In this document: positions 8,096-17,157 of the stretch, one piece after another
Numbering within the stretch: the stretch's first letter is position 1
How the letters are laid out: each line of letters starts with the position of its first letter
Assembly: GCA_947628665.1 (NCBI GenBank)
Contig: CANRAU010000015.1
Span: 1 to 44,868 of the forward strand
Direction: 5' to 3'
Source: an uncultured Clostridia bacterium
GTDB taxonomy: Bacteria > Bacillota > Clostridia > Oscillospirales > Acutalibacteraceae
Length of the DNA: 44,868 nucleotides
The notes under the pieces: model-generated
Told to the model about the DNA's origin: nothing
The model's database searches: none
What the model saw: the letters and a program-made list of their open reading frames with translations, nothing else
Position numbers and translations under genes: made by a program

Positions 8096-9397
8096 TCAGA
8101 TCTTGCGCTTGTCGATCACGCGAACCGCCTTGCCCTCGCTGCGGACAATGGACTTTGGTGCGACCAAAGTGACTTTCGCAGTAAGCCCCAGCATGGAGCG
8201 CAGCGCATCCACCAGCTTTTTCTGACGGCGGGCGATCTCGTCTGCGTCATCGGTGTAAGCTTCGGGCGGCATCTCGACCTGTATATCCAGCGTATCGGTG
8301 TGGTTGACACGATCCACGATAATTTGATAATTGGCGGGATAGCCCTTGTTGAGCAGAACCGTCTCGATTTGAGACGGGAACACATTGACACCGCGAATGA
8401 TCAGCATATCGTCGCTGCGACCCTGAGGCTTCGTCATTTTGACATGGGTGCGCCCGCAGGGGCAGGGTTCACGCGTCAGGGTGCAGATGTCACGCGTGCG
8501 ATAGCGCAACAGCGGGAACGCCTGTTTTGTAATGGAGGTAAAGACCAATTCCCCCTGGCTTCCCTCGGGCAGCACTTCCCCGGTGTCGGGGTCGATGATC
8601 TCGGCGATAAAGTGATCCTCATTGATATGCATACCCGTCTGGGCGGAGCATTCAAACGAAACGCCCGGGCCGGAAAGCTCGGTAAGGCCGTAAATGTCAT
8701 AGGCTTTGATGCCCAGCGTATTCTGAATATCCTGCCGCATTTCCTCGCTCCAGGCCTCCGCGCCGAAGATGCCCGCTTTCAGCGGGATCTGATCGGGCGT
8801 CAAGCCCATTTCCTTCATGGATTCGCCGATGTACGCGGCATAGGAAGGCGTGCAGCAGAGGATGGTAGCGTGCAAGTCCATAATGAACATGATCTGCCGT
8901 TCGGTGTTGCCGGAGGAGGTCGGGATGGTCAGACAGCCCACCTTATGCGAACCGCCGTTGAGACCCGGGCCGCCCGTGAACAGGCCGTAACCGTAGGAGA
9001 CCTGGCACACGTCCTCATTGGTGCCGCCTGCGGCTACAATGGCACGGGCGCAGCATTCATCCCACAGATCGATATCCGCCTGCGTGTAGAACGCCACAAC
9101 ACGCTTGCCGGTCGTGCCGGAGGTGGACTGAATACGCACGCAGTCCTTTAACGGCACAGCCAGCAGGCCGTAAGGATATGCCAAACGCAGATCATCCTTC
9201 GAGAGGAAGGGCAGCTTATGTAAGTCCTCGGTGGAGCGAATATCCGCCGGCGTCAAGCCCTTTTCCTCCATCTTTTTGCGATAGTAGGGCACATTGTTCC
9301 AAACGTGCTGCACCTGCTTGACGAGACGCTCGTCCTGCCAGGCCTTGATTTGCTCTCGGGACGCGGTCTCAATTTCGGGTTGGTAGTATCTTTCCAT
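8096..9397 (-). CDS. paaK: Phenylacetate-CoA ligase family protein
   Basis: A 433-aa PaaK-type adenylate-forming enzyme. Motifs: IQSTSGTTGKRVVAFYT (ATP-binding loop), YGYGLFTGGPGLNGG, AYDIYGLTELSGPGVSFEC, RYRTRDICTLTREPCPCGRTH and GRSDDMLIIRGVNVFPSQIE. Length and order match bacterial PaaK. It makes aryl-acetyl-CoA from phenylacetate-like acids. It directly follows iorB (37 bp), as often seen in anaerobes, where it is thought to work with the arylpyruvate oxidation route. The SD GAAAGGATGG precedes ATG. A strong terminator lies 48 bp downstream. Confidence 0.9.
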   Translation of the reverse strand: MERYYQPEIETASREQIKAWQDERLVKQVQHVWNNVPYYRKKMEEKGLTPADIRSTEDLHKLPFLSKDDLRLAYPYGLLAVPLKDCVRIQSTSGTTGKRVVAFYTQADIDLWDECCARAIVAAGGTNEDVCQVSYGYGLFTGGPGLNGGSHKVGCLTIPTSSGNTERQIMFIMDLHATILCCTPSYAAYIGESMKEMGLTPDQIPLKAGIFGAEAWSEEMRQDIQNTLGIKAYDIYGLTELSGPGVSFECSAQTGMHINEDHFIAEIIDPDTGEVLPEGSQGELVFTSITKQAFPLLRYRTRDICTLTREPCPCGRTHVKMTKPQGRSDDMLIIRGVNVFPSQIETVLLNKGYPANYQIIVDRVNHTDTLDIQVEMPPEAYTDDADEIARRQKKLVDALRSMLGLTAKVTLVAPKSIVRSEGKAVRVIDKRKI

Positions 9398-9434
9398 GGG
9401 AATCCATCCTTTCTTATCTCATATCACAAAAGCG

Positions 9435-10007
9435 TCAGGCATTTCTGCCGAGCGCAAAAGCCTTTTTGTTCAGCTCCAAAAATTTCGGCGGCACGACGGC
9501 TTCGATCGCGGAAAGCCATTGCGCCTCGTCCACGCCGAAGTAGTGCGAAAGTCTCCCCAAAAGAACGATGTTCACGGCCTTGCTGCTGCCCGCCTCTTTG
9601 GCCAAAGCCAGACAGTCGAGCGCGTCCACCCGAACGCCGCTTGCTTTCATCTTCTCGACCAAATTTTCAGGGTACGCCGCCGCGCCGGTGATCACGGGCA
9701 TAGGGTCGATTTGCTGGGTAGAGGTCACGATCTGCCCGTCGGGCTTTAAATAGGGCAGCCAGCGCGCGGCCTCCAACAGTTCAAAGGAGACGATATAGTC
9801 CGCTTCGCCCTTGTCGATCACGGGCGAATACACCCGATCGCCGTAACGCACATAAGTGACCACGCTGCCGCCGCGCTGGGACATACCGTGGACTTCGGAC
9901 ACTTTCACGTCATAGCCCTGCGTCAAAAGCAAATGCCCCAACAGCTTGGAGGCGAGCAAAGAGCCTTGACCGCCCACGCCGACGATCATGATATTTTTCG
10001 TTTGCAT
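9435..10007 (-). CDS. iorB: Indolepyruvate:ferredoxin oxidoreductase beta subunit
   Basis: A 190-aa subunit of the 2-oxoacid:ferredoxin oxidoreductase gamma/beta type. It starts MQTKNIMIVGVGGQGSLLASKLLG and carries EVHGMSQRGGSVVTYVRYG, the usual family landmarks. With IorA it oxidatively decarboxylates aryl pyruvates to aryl-acetyl-CoA and reduces ferredoxin. It starts 3 bp after the iorA stop, so the two are coupled, and paaK follows. Confidence 0.92.
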   Translation of the reverse strand: MQTKNIMIVGVGGQGSLLASKLLGHLLLTQGYDVKVSEVHGMSQRGGSVVTYVRYGDRVYSPVIDKGEADYIVSFELLEAARWLPYLKPDGQIVTSTQQIDPMPVITGAAAYPENLVEKMKASGVRVDALDCLALAKEAGSSKAVNIVLLGRLSHYFGVDEAQWLSAIEAVVPPKFLELNKKAFALGRNA

Positions 10008-10010
10008 CGC

Positions 10011-11768
10011 TTATGCCTCCTTCCCGACGCTTTGAAACGCGTCGAATTTGCACAGCTGTGCGCACACGCCGCAACCCACGCATTGCGTGGCGTCGATACG
10101 CGCCTTGCCGTTTTGTTGGGAAATGGCCGGACAACCGATACGCATACAGGCTTTGCAGCCCTTGCATTTCTCGAAATCAACGGTCAGGGGAGCTTTATGC
10201 TTGACATACTTTAACAGCGCGCAGGGTCTGCGGGAAATAATGACCGACGGCTCTGCCGCCGCCAATTCCTCTTTGACCGCCGTGTCGCAGGCTTGCAGGT
10301 CGTAGGGGTCTACCACGCGCACACGATGAAAGCCCATGGCTCTGCACAGCGCTTCCAAATCGATTTTTCCGGCGGGGTCGCCCTTGATGTTGTAGCCCGT
10401 GGTGGGATTTTGCTGATGTCCGGTCATGCCCGTGATGGAGTTATCCAAAATGATCACGGTGGAATTGGATTGGTTGTAGGCGATATTCGCAAGCCCCGTC
10501 ATGCCCGAATGCATGAACGTGGAATCGCCGATCACCGCCACGGTTTTGCCCTCCGTTTCCGCACCGCGTGCCTTGTTAAATCCATGAACGGCGGACACGG
10601 AAGCACCCATGCACAGCGTCATTTCCATAGCGGAAAGCGGCGCGACCGCGCCCAGCGTATAGCAGCCGATGTCGCCCAATACAATGCACTTGTTTTTGTT
10701 GAGCGTATAGAAAAGTCCCCTATGGGGGCATCCCGCGCACATGACCGGCGGGCGGTTGGGGATCGCTTCGTCCAAAGCGCAACCGGTATGTACCTCCCCG
10801 TCCAAAGCGGCGGCCACCATGTTTTGCGAGAACTCGCCTTCCAGCGGCAGCACGTCCTTGCCGACGACTGCAAGCCCCAAAGCGCGGCAATGGTTCTCGA
10901 TAATGGGGTCAAGCTCCTCCACCACGGCGAGCTTCTCCACCTTGGCGGCAAAATCCAAAATCAACTGCACGGGCAAGGGATTGAGCAGCCCTAACTTCAA
11001 AACGGAAACGCTGTCCCCAAAGACCTCTTTGACATACTGGTAGGACGTGGAGGATGTGATGATCCCCAAATGCGTACCGCCCATTTCCACGCGGTTGATC
11101 GAAGCCGTCTCCGCCCATTCGAGCAGCTTTCGCGTGCGTTCCTCTACCACGGGGTGGCGGCGGATGGCGTTGCCGGGCATCATAACATATTTGGCGATGT
11201 TCTTTTCATAGGGTTTTACAGGCGGCTCTATGCGTTCGCCGACGTCCACAACCGATTGGGAGTGGGACACGCGGGTACACATCTTCAAAAGCACGGGCGT
11301 GTCGAACGTCTCGGACATTTCAAACGCGAGCTTCGCAAACGCCAGAGACTCGGCAGAGTCGGCAGGCTCTAAAATCGGCACTTTGGAAGCGATGGCGTGA
11401 TGGCGGGAATCCTGCTCATTCTGCGAGGAATGCATACCCGCATCGTCCGCCACACCGATCACAAGCCCCGCGTTGACCCCGGTATAGGACATGGTGTAAA
11501 GCGGGTCGGCGGCCACGTTCAGCCCGACGTGCTTCATGCCGCAAAAGGCGCGCTTGCCTGCCAAAGACGCGCCGAAAGCCGTCTCCAGCGCGACCTTTTC
11601 ATTGGGAGCCCACTCGCAGTAGATCTCGTCGTACTTCGCGGCCTCCTCGGTGATCTCGGTGCTGGGCGTGCCGGGATAACTGGAGATCACACAGCATCCG
11701 GCCTCATACAGCCCGCGGGCAACGGCGGCGTTGCCCAGCATCAATTTTTTCATCCTTCTGTCATACAC
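10011..11768 (-). CDS. iorA: Indolepyruvate:ferredoxin oxidoreductase alpha subunit
   Basis: A protein of about 585 aa. The N-terminal pyrimidine-binding part has SSYPGTPSTEITE. The thiamine diphosphate domain has GDSTFMHSGMTGLANIAYN and ILDNSITGMTGHQQNP. The C-terminus has two 4Fe-4S motifs, CKGCKACMRIGCPAI and CVGCGVCAQLCKFDAF. Substrates are aryl pyruvates from Trp, Phe or Tyr; the electron acceptor is ferredoxin. Two starts are possible: ATG 11768 with GGGAAAGG just upstream, or ATG 11753 (MKKLMLGN), which fits the family N-terminus but has an SD that is too close. A TATAAT (11799-11804, minus) with a poor -35 may be the promoter. First gene of iorA-iorB-paaK. Confidence 0.93.
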   Translation of the reverse strand: MYDRRMKKLMLGNAAVARGLYEAGCCVISSYPGTPSTEITEEAAKYDEIYCEWAPNEKVALETAFGASLAGKRAFCGMKHVGLNVAADPLYTMSYTGVNAGLVIGVADDAGMHSSQNEQDSRHHAIASKVPILEPADSAESLAFAKLAFEMSETFDTPVLLKMCTRVSHSQSVVDVGERIEPPVKPYEKNIAKYVMMPGNAIRRHPVVEERTRKLLEWAETASINRVEMGGTHLGIITSSTSYQYVKEVFGDSVSVLKLGLLNPLPVQLILDFAAKVEKLAVVEELDPIIENHCRALGLAVVGKDVLPLEGEFSQNMVAAALDGEVHTGCALDEAIPNRPPVMCAGCPHRGLFYTLNKNKCIVLGDIGCYTLGAVAPLSAMEMTLCMGASVSAVHGFNKARGAETEGKTVAVIGDSTFMHSGMTGLANIAYNQSNSTVIILDNSITGMTGHQQNPTTGYNIKGDPAGKIDLEALCRAMGFHRVRVVDPYDLQACDTAVKEELAAAEPSVIISRRPCALLKYVKHKAPLTVDFEKCKGCKACMRIGCPAISQQNGKARIDATQCVGCGVCAQLCKFDAFQSVGKEA

Positions 11769-11911
11769 CTTTCCCTGTACGGTATCGAAATTGTACGAAT
11801 TATACTAATACTATCATATTCGCGCGTTTTAGTAAACAGAAAAACAAAAAATTTGTCCGATTGCGTGTCGAAAAAAAGTGTACATTCCATGGAATTCCCC
11901 CGAAACAATTC

Positions 11912-11940
11912 TTGTTTTTTGGTAAAAAGGGGTCTATAAT
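11912..11940 (+). promoter_or_regulatory. Sigma-A promoter of the sigma/anti-sigma operon
   Basis: TTGTTT, 17 bp, TATAAT. A perfect palindrome ATTCCATGGAAT lies 17 bp upstream at 11884-11895 and could be an operator. Confidence 0.7.
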
Positions 11941-12022
11941 GTGACGCATAAAAAATTTTTTCCATTTTTTTGCAATAAAATCCATTTCCCATGCATTTCT
12001 ATGATGACAGGAGTAAAAAGCG

Positions 12023-12601
12023 ATGCTGATAGGAGCAGTCATCCAAACCATGGAGCAGGAGATCCCCGACCGACAGGCCTTAGATCGGCTGCTGATTTCC
12101 ACAGCGCACGGAGAGCAAGAAGCGTTGGCCGAATTATACAGCCGCACACGCGGCGCGGTATACGGTATGTCGCTGTCTATCCTGAAAAATGCCCACGACG
12201 CCCAGGACGTCACCCAGGACACATTCGTGCGGATTTGGGAGAGCGCCGAGCAGTATAAATCTTCGGGATCGCCCATGGCATGGATACTGACTGTCGCCCG
12301 GAATTTGGCTTTGATGCGGCTGCGGCAATCCTCCCGAATCGGGGGGCTCACCGAGGAGGAATGGGATGCGATCCCTGCAGATGCCCCCGCCGTGACCGCC
12401 GAAGATCGGGACATTCTCCAAACGGCTCTGGCAACGCTCAAGGATGCGGAACGGCAGGTCGTTCTGCTCCACGCCGCTTCGGGATTGAAATTCCGCGAGA
12501 TCGCCGCGCTTTTGGAGATGCCCGTTTCCACCGTCCTGTCCAAGTACCATCGCGCTATCCAAAAAATGCACGCCCATCTGAAAGGAGTTGAAACCCTGTG
12601 A
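12023..12601 (+). CDS. ECF-type RNA polymerase sigma factor
   Basis: A 192-aa sigma-70-family protein. Region 2 reads LAELYSRTRGAVYGMSLSIL, then DAQDVTQDTFVRIWESAEQY. Region 4 reads LKDAERQVVLLHAASGLKFREIAALLEMPVSTVLSKYHRAI. Regions 1 and 3 are absent, as in extracytoplasmic-function sigma factors. AGGAGT precedes ATG. Its stop overlaps the GTG start of the membrane anti-sigma gene (GTGA at 12598-12601), so the pair is coupled and the sigma factor is likely held at the membrane. Target promoters are unknown. The operon promoter looks sigma-A-like. Confidence 0.92.
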   Translation: MLIGAVIQTMEQEIPDRQALDRLLISTAHGEQEALAELYSRTRGAVYGMSLSILKNAHDAQDVTQDTFVRIWESAEQYKSSGSPMAWILTVARNLALMRLRQSSRIGGLTEEEWDAIPADAPAVTAEDRDILQTALATLKDAERQVVLLHAASGLKFREIAALLEMPVSTVLSKYHRAIQKMHAHLKGVETL

Positions 12602-14475
12602 CAGAGCGAAACCCCGAACAAATGCTGGCGCAGGCTTTGAACCACGCCGCACCCGACGATCTCCATACGGTTCTCTCCCAATGCGGGGCGAAGAAAGGAA
12701 ATGTGATCGACATGACAGAAGCAACCGAAAGAAGCACAAATAAGAAAAAATGGACGCTTGGGCTGATCGCCGCTGTTTTGGCGCTCGTCCTTTTGGGCGG
12801 CGCAGGCGGTATCTTTTACCATCAGTCCTATGCCGTCGCGAGCGTAGTCTCTTTAGACGTCAACCCCAGCATTGAACTGCGGGCAAACCGAAATGAAAAG
12901 GTTCTGTCCTGCGCGGCCATGAACGACGAAGCCGCCGCTCTCCTTGCGGACATGAACGGCGGGGCGGATCTCAAAGGCACAGAGCTGGATGTGGCTGTGA
13001 ACGCCATTGTCGGTTCCCTGCTGCGCAACGGTTATTTGGACGGTCTTTCCTCCGCCATTTTGCTCTCCGTTGAGGACGATGACCAAAATCGGGCTGTCCG
13101 CATTCAGGAAGAACTGGTCGCTATAGTGGACAGCGTTCTGAAAGACTCCTCGAACGAAGCGTCTGTCCTCAGCCAAAGTCTGACGGCCGATTCGGAATTG
13201 AAAGCCCGTGCCAAGGAAAGCAACATCTCCTCCGGCAAAGCGTATTTGATCGATCAGATCATCGCCAAGAACGGCAATTTGGAATTTGACCGTCTTGCCA
13301 CCCTCTCCGTCAAGGAACTGCGCGACCTGCTTAAGGCGGGCGCACCCGGGATGCCCATCGGGATAGAGGCCGCAAAACAGGCGGCTTTGGAATACGCGGG
13401 CGTCAAAGGGAACAACGCCGTGACCGCCGACGTGGACGCGGAGCTGGATGACCCCGCACCGCACTATGACGTTGATCTGTATCTTTCCGGAAATGAATAT
13501 GAGTACCATATAAACGCTTATACAGGTGAAGTCCTCAGCGGGCAGAAAAATATTTTGAGCGTAAAACCGACCCCCGACACGCAGACGCCCTCCGGCGGCA
13601 ATATCGGCACGCAGACACCCTCCGGCGGCAATACCGGCACGCAGACACCCTCTGGCGGCAATACCGGCAACAGCGGCAATACAGGCAATACAGGCAGCGC
13701 CGGCAACAAAACGACCGACATCGGGGCTTCCGCCGCAAAAGCCGCCGCACTGAAGCACGCGGGCTTACGCGAAAATCAAGTCACCAACCTGCGCGTCAAA
13801 AAGGATTACGACGACGGGCATATTGAATATGACGTGGATTTCATCTATAACAACACGGAATATGAATACACCATTCACGGTGTAACGGGCGCGGTGATTG
13901 ATTGTGAGACCGAGCTTATTCACAAAAAGGCTTCCACAGGCAATGGTAATAGCAGTAGCAGCGGAAACAGCGGGAACAGCGGGAACAGCAGCTCCTCGAC
14001 CGACATCGGCGCGGAAGCCGCAAAAGCAGCCGCGTTGAAGCACGCGGGCTTACGCGAAAATCAAGTCACCAACCTGCGCACCAAGAAAGATTATGACGAC
14101 GGGCATATCGAATACGACGTGGATTTCATCTATAACAACACGGAATATGAATACACCATTCACGGTGCAACGGGTATGGTGCTTGACTGTGATACAGAAC
14201 CTGTCCGCGGGCAGTCCTCCTCCGGGAACGGTGGAAATGGTGGAAGCAGCAGCTCCACCACGACCGATGCCGGCGCGGAAGCCGCAAAAGCTGCCGCTCT
14301 GAAGCACGCGGGTTTGACTGCAAGTCAAGTCTCCGGCCTGCGGGTCGAACGCGACTATGAGCGCGGCCGCCTTGTCTATGAGGTTGAGTTCCGTTATGGC
14401 CGTATGGAATATGATTACACCATCGATGCGGCCAACGGGGCAATCCTCGACCACGAGCGGGACTACGACGACTGA
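12598..14475 (+). CDS. RsgI-like membrane anti-sigma protein with four PepSY-like repeats
   Basis: A 625-aa protein translated from GTG, with AAAGGAG upstream. Residues 1-50 are cytoplasmic. A transmembrane helix (52-74, WTLGLIAAVLALVLLGGAGG) follows, then SVVSLDVNPSIEL, a hallmark of RsgI-type anti-sigma factors. Four outside repeats each have an AAK-AALxxAG helix, a YEVDF-like strand and EYEYTIxxxTGxVL, the PepSY/YpeB pattern (about 256-317, 373-440, 463-530, 555-620). They are joined by Gly/Asn/Ser/Thr-rich linkers. Repeats 2 and 3 are nearly identical. The protein probably senses a surface signal and frees the sigma factor. RsgI proteins of cellulolytic clostridia carry carbohydrate-binding domains here; a PepSY array is different. 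Confidence 0.85.
   Translation: MTERNPEQMLAQALNHAAPDDLHTVLSQCGAKKGNVIDMTEATERSTNKKKWTLGLIAAVLALVLLGGAGGIFYHQSYAVASVVSLDVNPSIELRANRNEKVLSCAAMNDEAAALLADMNGGADLKGTELDVAVNAIVGSLLRNGYLDGLSSAILLSVEDDDQNRAVRIQEELVAIVDSVLKDSSNEASVLSQSLTADSELKARAKESNISSGKAYLIDQIIAKNGNLEFDRLATLSVKELRDLLKAGAPGMPIGIEAAKQAALEYAGVKGNNAVTADVDAELDDPAPHYDVDLYLSGNEYEYHINAYTGEVLSGQKNILSVKPTPDTQTPSGGNIGTQTPSGGNTGTQTPSGGNTGNSGNTGNTGSAGNKTTDIGASAAKAAALKHAGLRENQVTNLRVKKDYDDGHIEYDVDFIYNNTEYEYTIHGVTGAVIDCETELIHKKASTGNGNSSSSGNSGNSGNSSSSTDIGAEAAKAAALKHAGLRENQVTNLRTKKDYDDGHIEYDVDFIYNNTEYEYTIHGATGMVLDCDTEPVRGQSSSGNGGNGGSSSSTTTDAGAEAAKAAALKHAGLTASQVSGLRVERDYERGRLVYEVEFRYGRMEYDYTIDAANGAILDHERDYDD
13570..13670 (+). repeat. Tandem 30 bp coding repeat
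   Basis: Three copies of a 30 bp unit encode TQTPSGGN[IT]G in the linker before the second PepSY repeat. It is a low-complexity linker prone to copy-number change, not a CRISPR array. Confidence 0.8.
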
Positions 14476-14553
14476 TGCGCGCAAATGGAATCGTGCCGTT
14501 TGAAAGCAGACTGTAAGCTTCACGATACACCGTAAATATCAGCAATCTCAAAA

Positions 14554-14595
14554 AGGCCGTGCCTCATTCCGAAGCACGGTCTTTTCTATTCTTTT
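14554..14595. terminator. Bidirectional intrinsic terminator
   Basis: AGGCCGTGC pairs with GCACGGTCT. T-rich tails lie on both strands (TTTTCTATTCTTTT on plus, CCTTTTTGAG on minus). It ends the anti-sigma operon and the convergent glycan operon. Confidence 0.85.
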
Positions 14596-14663
14596 CCCCG
14601 CTTGATACGGATATCGTAACCGTCCGCAAAGCCCAAGCGGAGCTTTCGCCGACGTCTGCGTTT

Positions 14664-15455
14664 TCAGCGACAACACAAGGCTAAGCCAAATGTCCCCGCG
14701 CCGATCGCGGCAGGTGCAAGCATGCACAAATAGAAATTTTGGCGGTAATCATCCCACAGCAGTTTGGAAAATATAGGCGGATCTACACAGGTGGAAAAGA
14801 TGAAAAGCAATATAAAAAACACCGCCGCGATCAAGATCCCCTTTCTGCTTGTGGGAAGCGGCATATAGTAACGGTGTGCGAGCCGTCCGAAAATCGGACA
14901 AGCCACCAATGGCGTCAAAAATAAAATCGGATAATATAGCAGAAGGCCAAACAGCAAAAGCGGGTCGAGGATATCGAAATGGCGGTTGAAATACGTATAG
15001 ACGTTACCGGGCATGAGCAAAAGAAGGATGATAATCGCATAGACATAAAATTCTTTCAATTCAAAGAAAAAATACCTTCTCTCGCGTTTGAATACGGCAA
15101 TATAAAAGGCGACTGCACCGACGATTGCCGGAAGCAGGGTCACACAGCCAAGCAAAACCGGGCTGTACTGTGTATAAAGCGGGATCACCGGCGTACAAAA
15201 CAGCACAAAAGCAAGGACACATACAGCGACACAAGCGAAAAACGCGTCCTTTTTGGAAAGCTGTGCCCTGTCGCGCAGACGAAATCCCAGCCACGGGCAA
15301 ATCACAAGCGGATATAAAAAGAGTGCAGGCGTGTACACCGTGACCATCAACAATTCCGCCGTGTTTGTAAAGTTAAGTCCGATAGAAAGCGCAAACACAA
15401 TATAGAAAATTTCGATCACCAAATCACATCGTATGATCTCTTTGATGTTTTTCAT
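14664..15455 (-). CDS. Polytopic membrane protein of unknown function
   Basis: About 263 aa with roughly six to seven hydrophobic helices, for example IFYIVFALSIGLNF, LFLYPLVICPWLGF and LLLFGLLLYYPILFLTPLVACP. The repeated pattern P-L-V-x-C-P-x-x-G-x-R/L in both halves suggests an internal duplication of three helices. I do not recognise a family. The ATG at 15455 has AGGAGA very close; a GTG 12 nt upstream with AAAGGAG is an alternative. It is last in the glycan polycistron and may be unrelated to it. Confidence 0.65.
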   Translation of the reverse strand: MKNIKEIIRCDLVIEIFYIVFALSIGLNFTNTAELLMVTVYTPALFLYPLVICPWLGFRLRDRAQLSKKDAFFACVAVCVLAFVLFCTPVIPLYTQYSPVLLGCVTLLPAIVGAVAFYIAVFKRERRYFFFELKEFYVYAIIILLLLMPGNVYTYFNRHFDILDPLLLFGLLLYYPILFLTPLVACPIFGRLAHRYYMPLPTSRKGILIAAVFFILLFIFSTCVDPPIFSKLLWDDYRQNFYLCMLAPAAIGAGTFGLALCCR

Positions 15456-15536
15456 TCTCCTATGCACAGCTCCTTTCCGCGCGAGCGAACGGCGCATAAG
15501 CGGCCACGCACAACGCAGAAGCGCGCTTGAAAGCGG

Positions 15537-17108
15537 CTATTTCTGCCCTTTCAAACGCGCCTTTTCCAAAATACCTTTTCCGACACGCAAAAGATACTGC
15601 ACTTCCGGCTTCTTTCGATAAACCAAAAGAAATACGGCCGGAACGCTGATCCCGCAAATCAGTACATGTGCAATCACAGAGAACCATCCGGAATTCGGCA
15701 GGATCAACTGCGTACACAAGTACATATCAATCGCGCCCACCAACGCAAGCAACAAGATAAATTTTATGTTCTTTACGTAATATACGCTTGCCGGTTTATA
15801 ATGCTGAAAACTGTATTTGTGTAAAATGTAGGGATCCACCAGAAGATTCGTAAAGAAATCCGCCGTTAACGTGCCGATAATCACGCCATAGATCCCCAGC
15901 TTCTGAACCAGTGCAACTGACACAATTAGATTCAACAGGACGCTGATGGCCGGTCTGTACCACATTTGCCGGAAAGCGCCTGTGGTATTCCGCACATTGC
16001 CGAGATTGGTTTTTAAGCCGCAAAAGAGTATCTCGATCCCCATTAAGATGGAAAACGGCTGCTTGATAATATAATCCGCGCCTATCCAGCATTGAATCAA
16101 CTCATTGGCCACAACGCTCACGCCGACACAGGCGGTTCCGTAGAACACAACGGATATGAAATTCATGATCTCAAAAACCAAATAGTTTTTTTCGACCCCA
16201 TCCGTTACAAACAGATTCCCCATGCTGGCTCTGACAGCCTGATAGATTCTGGACAAAGAAGATTTGATCGCTGTATAAAAAAGCAGATAATTTGAATAAA
16301 GCCCTACAATGGTAAGCCCAAGAAACGAGCTTAACACAATATTATCCGTTGCCTTTAAAATGACTTCATTGGTTCTGAAGCCGAACAGAGAGCCGATGTC
16401 CTTAAACGTATCCTTGAGTTCTTCCCTGCTCATCTTGTTTTTCGTCTTTTTGAATGCGTAGGGATAATAGTGGTTTGCTATACAGGCGTTGATGACATTT
16501 TGTATGATATTAAAAGCCAAAATGGATACGGTGTACAAGAGAAAATTGCCGGAAATCAGCAAAATCGCAACCTGCGCTATGCAGGTAACGAGTTTTACGG
16601 CGTAACTTGCGACATTCAGCATGTACTCCTTTTGATCGGCTCTGACGATTGCGCTTTTGAACGCCCAAAACCAATAGGACGAAACGCTCTGCATCAGATA
16701 AATCAGGAAAATAACGGCCGCGTTTACGCCTAAGCCCTCCAGAGAATCGTAGTCCCGGATCAAATGCGGCAATGCGGGGATCAGCGCCACTCCTAGCAAC
16801 AGAATCGCAAGCCCAACAATCCGATATGCCGTTTTGTAAAACTTCACCAGCACGCGCACGCGCTCTTCATCGTGTTCCGCCAAAGGCTTATACAGCTTGA
16901 AGTTGATTGCCGTAGCCAGGCCGAGTTCGGTCAGAGACAGCATATTCAGGATGTCGGAAAACAGACCGTTGATCCCAAGGTATGCTTTGCCCAGGGTGTG
17001 GATAAAAACCGTTCTTGTAATGAAGTTTACCAGGATAATAAAAAGCTGGCCGCCGATGCCGGTTATTAAATTCATCAAAGTGTTTTTAATTCTTGATGAT
17101 TTATTCAT
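15537..17108 (-). CDS. Polysaccharide flippase (Wzx/MATE-like)
   Basis: A 523-aa membrane protein with 12-14 helices. It starts SSRIKNTLMNLITGIGGQLFIILVNFITRTVFI and continues AYLGINGLFSDILNMLSLTELGLATAI, the standard opening of polysaccharide-biosynthesis flippases. GLFSDIL and LGLATAI are conserved in the family. It would flip an undecaprenyl-linked repeat unit to the outer face of the membrane. It follows the ATP-grasp gene by 49 bp in the same operon. The glycan itself cannot be read from sequence. Confidence 0.88.
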   Translation of the reverse strand: MNKSSRIKNTLMNLITGIGGQLFIILVNFITRTVFIHTLGKAYLGINGLFSDILNMLSLTELGLATAINFKLYKPLAEHDEERVRVLVKFYKTAYRIVGLAILLLGVALIPALPHLIRDYDSLEGLGVNAAVIFLIYLMQSVSSYWFWAFKSAIVRADQKEYMLNVASYAVKLVTCIAQVAILLISGNFLLYTVSILAFNIIQNVINACIANHYYPYAFKKTKNKMSREELKDTFKDIGSLFGFRTNEVILKATDNIVLSSFLGLTIVGLYSNYLLFYTAIKSSLSRIYQAVRASMGNLFVTDGVEKNYLVFEIMNFISVVFYGTACVGVSVVANELIQCWIGADYIIKQPFSILMGIEILFCGLKTNLGNVRNTTGAFRQMWYRPAISVLLNLIVSVALVQKLGIYGVIIGTLTADFFTNLLVDPYILHKYSFQHYKPASVYYVKNIKFILLLALVGAIDMYLCTQLILPNSGWFSVIAHVLICGISVPAVFLLVYRKKPEVQYLLRVGKGILEKARLKGQK

Positions 17109-17157
17109 GGAATCTATCCCTTATTGCGAGATCGCTTTCGCTTGAAAGCGGCAAGGC

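Noticed and set aside
13570-13670. Possible CRISPR-like repeats
   Set aside because: Contiguous 30 bp units in frame inside the anti-sigma gene, without spacers.
15521-17152. 14-base match CGCTTGAAAGCGGC at about 15524 and 17140, flanking the flippase gene
   Set aside because: Too short, no target duplication or transposase; likely chance or gene-end similarity.
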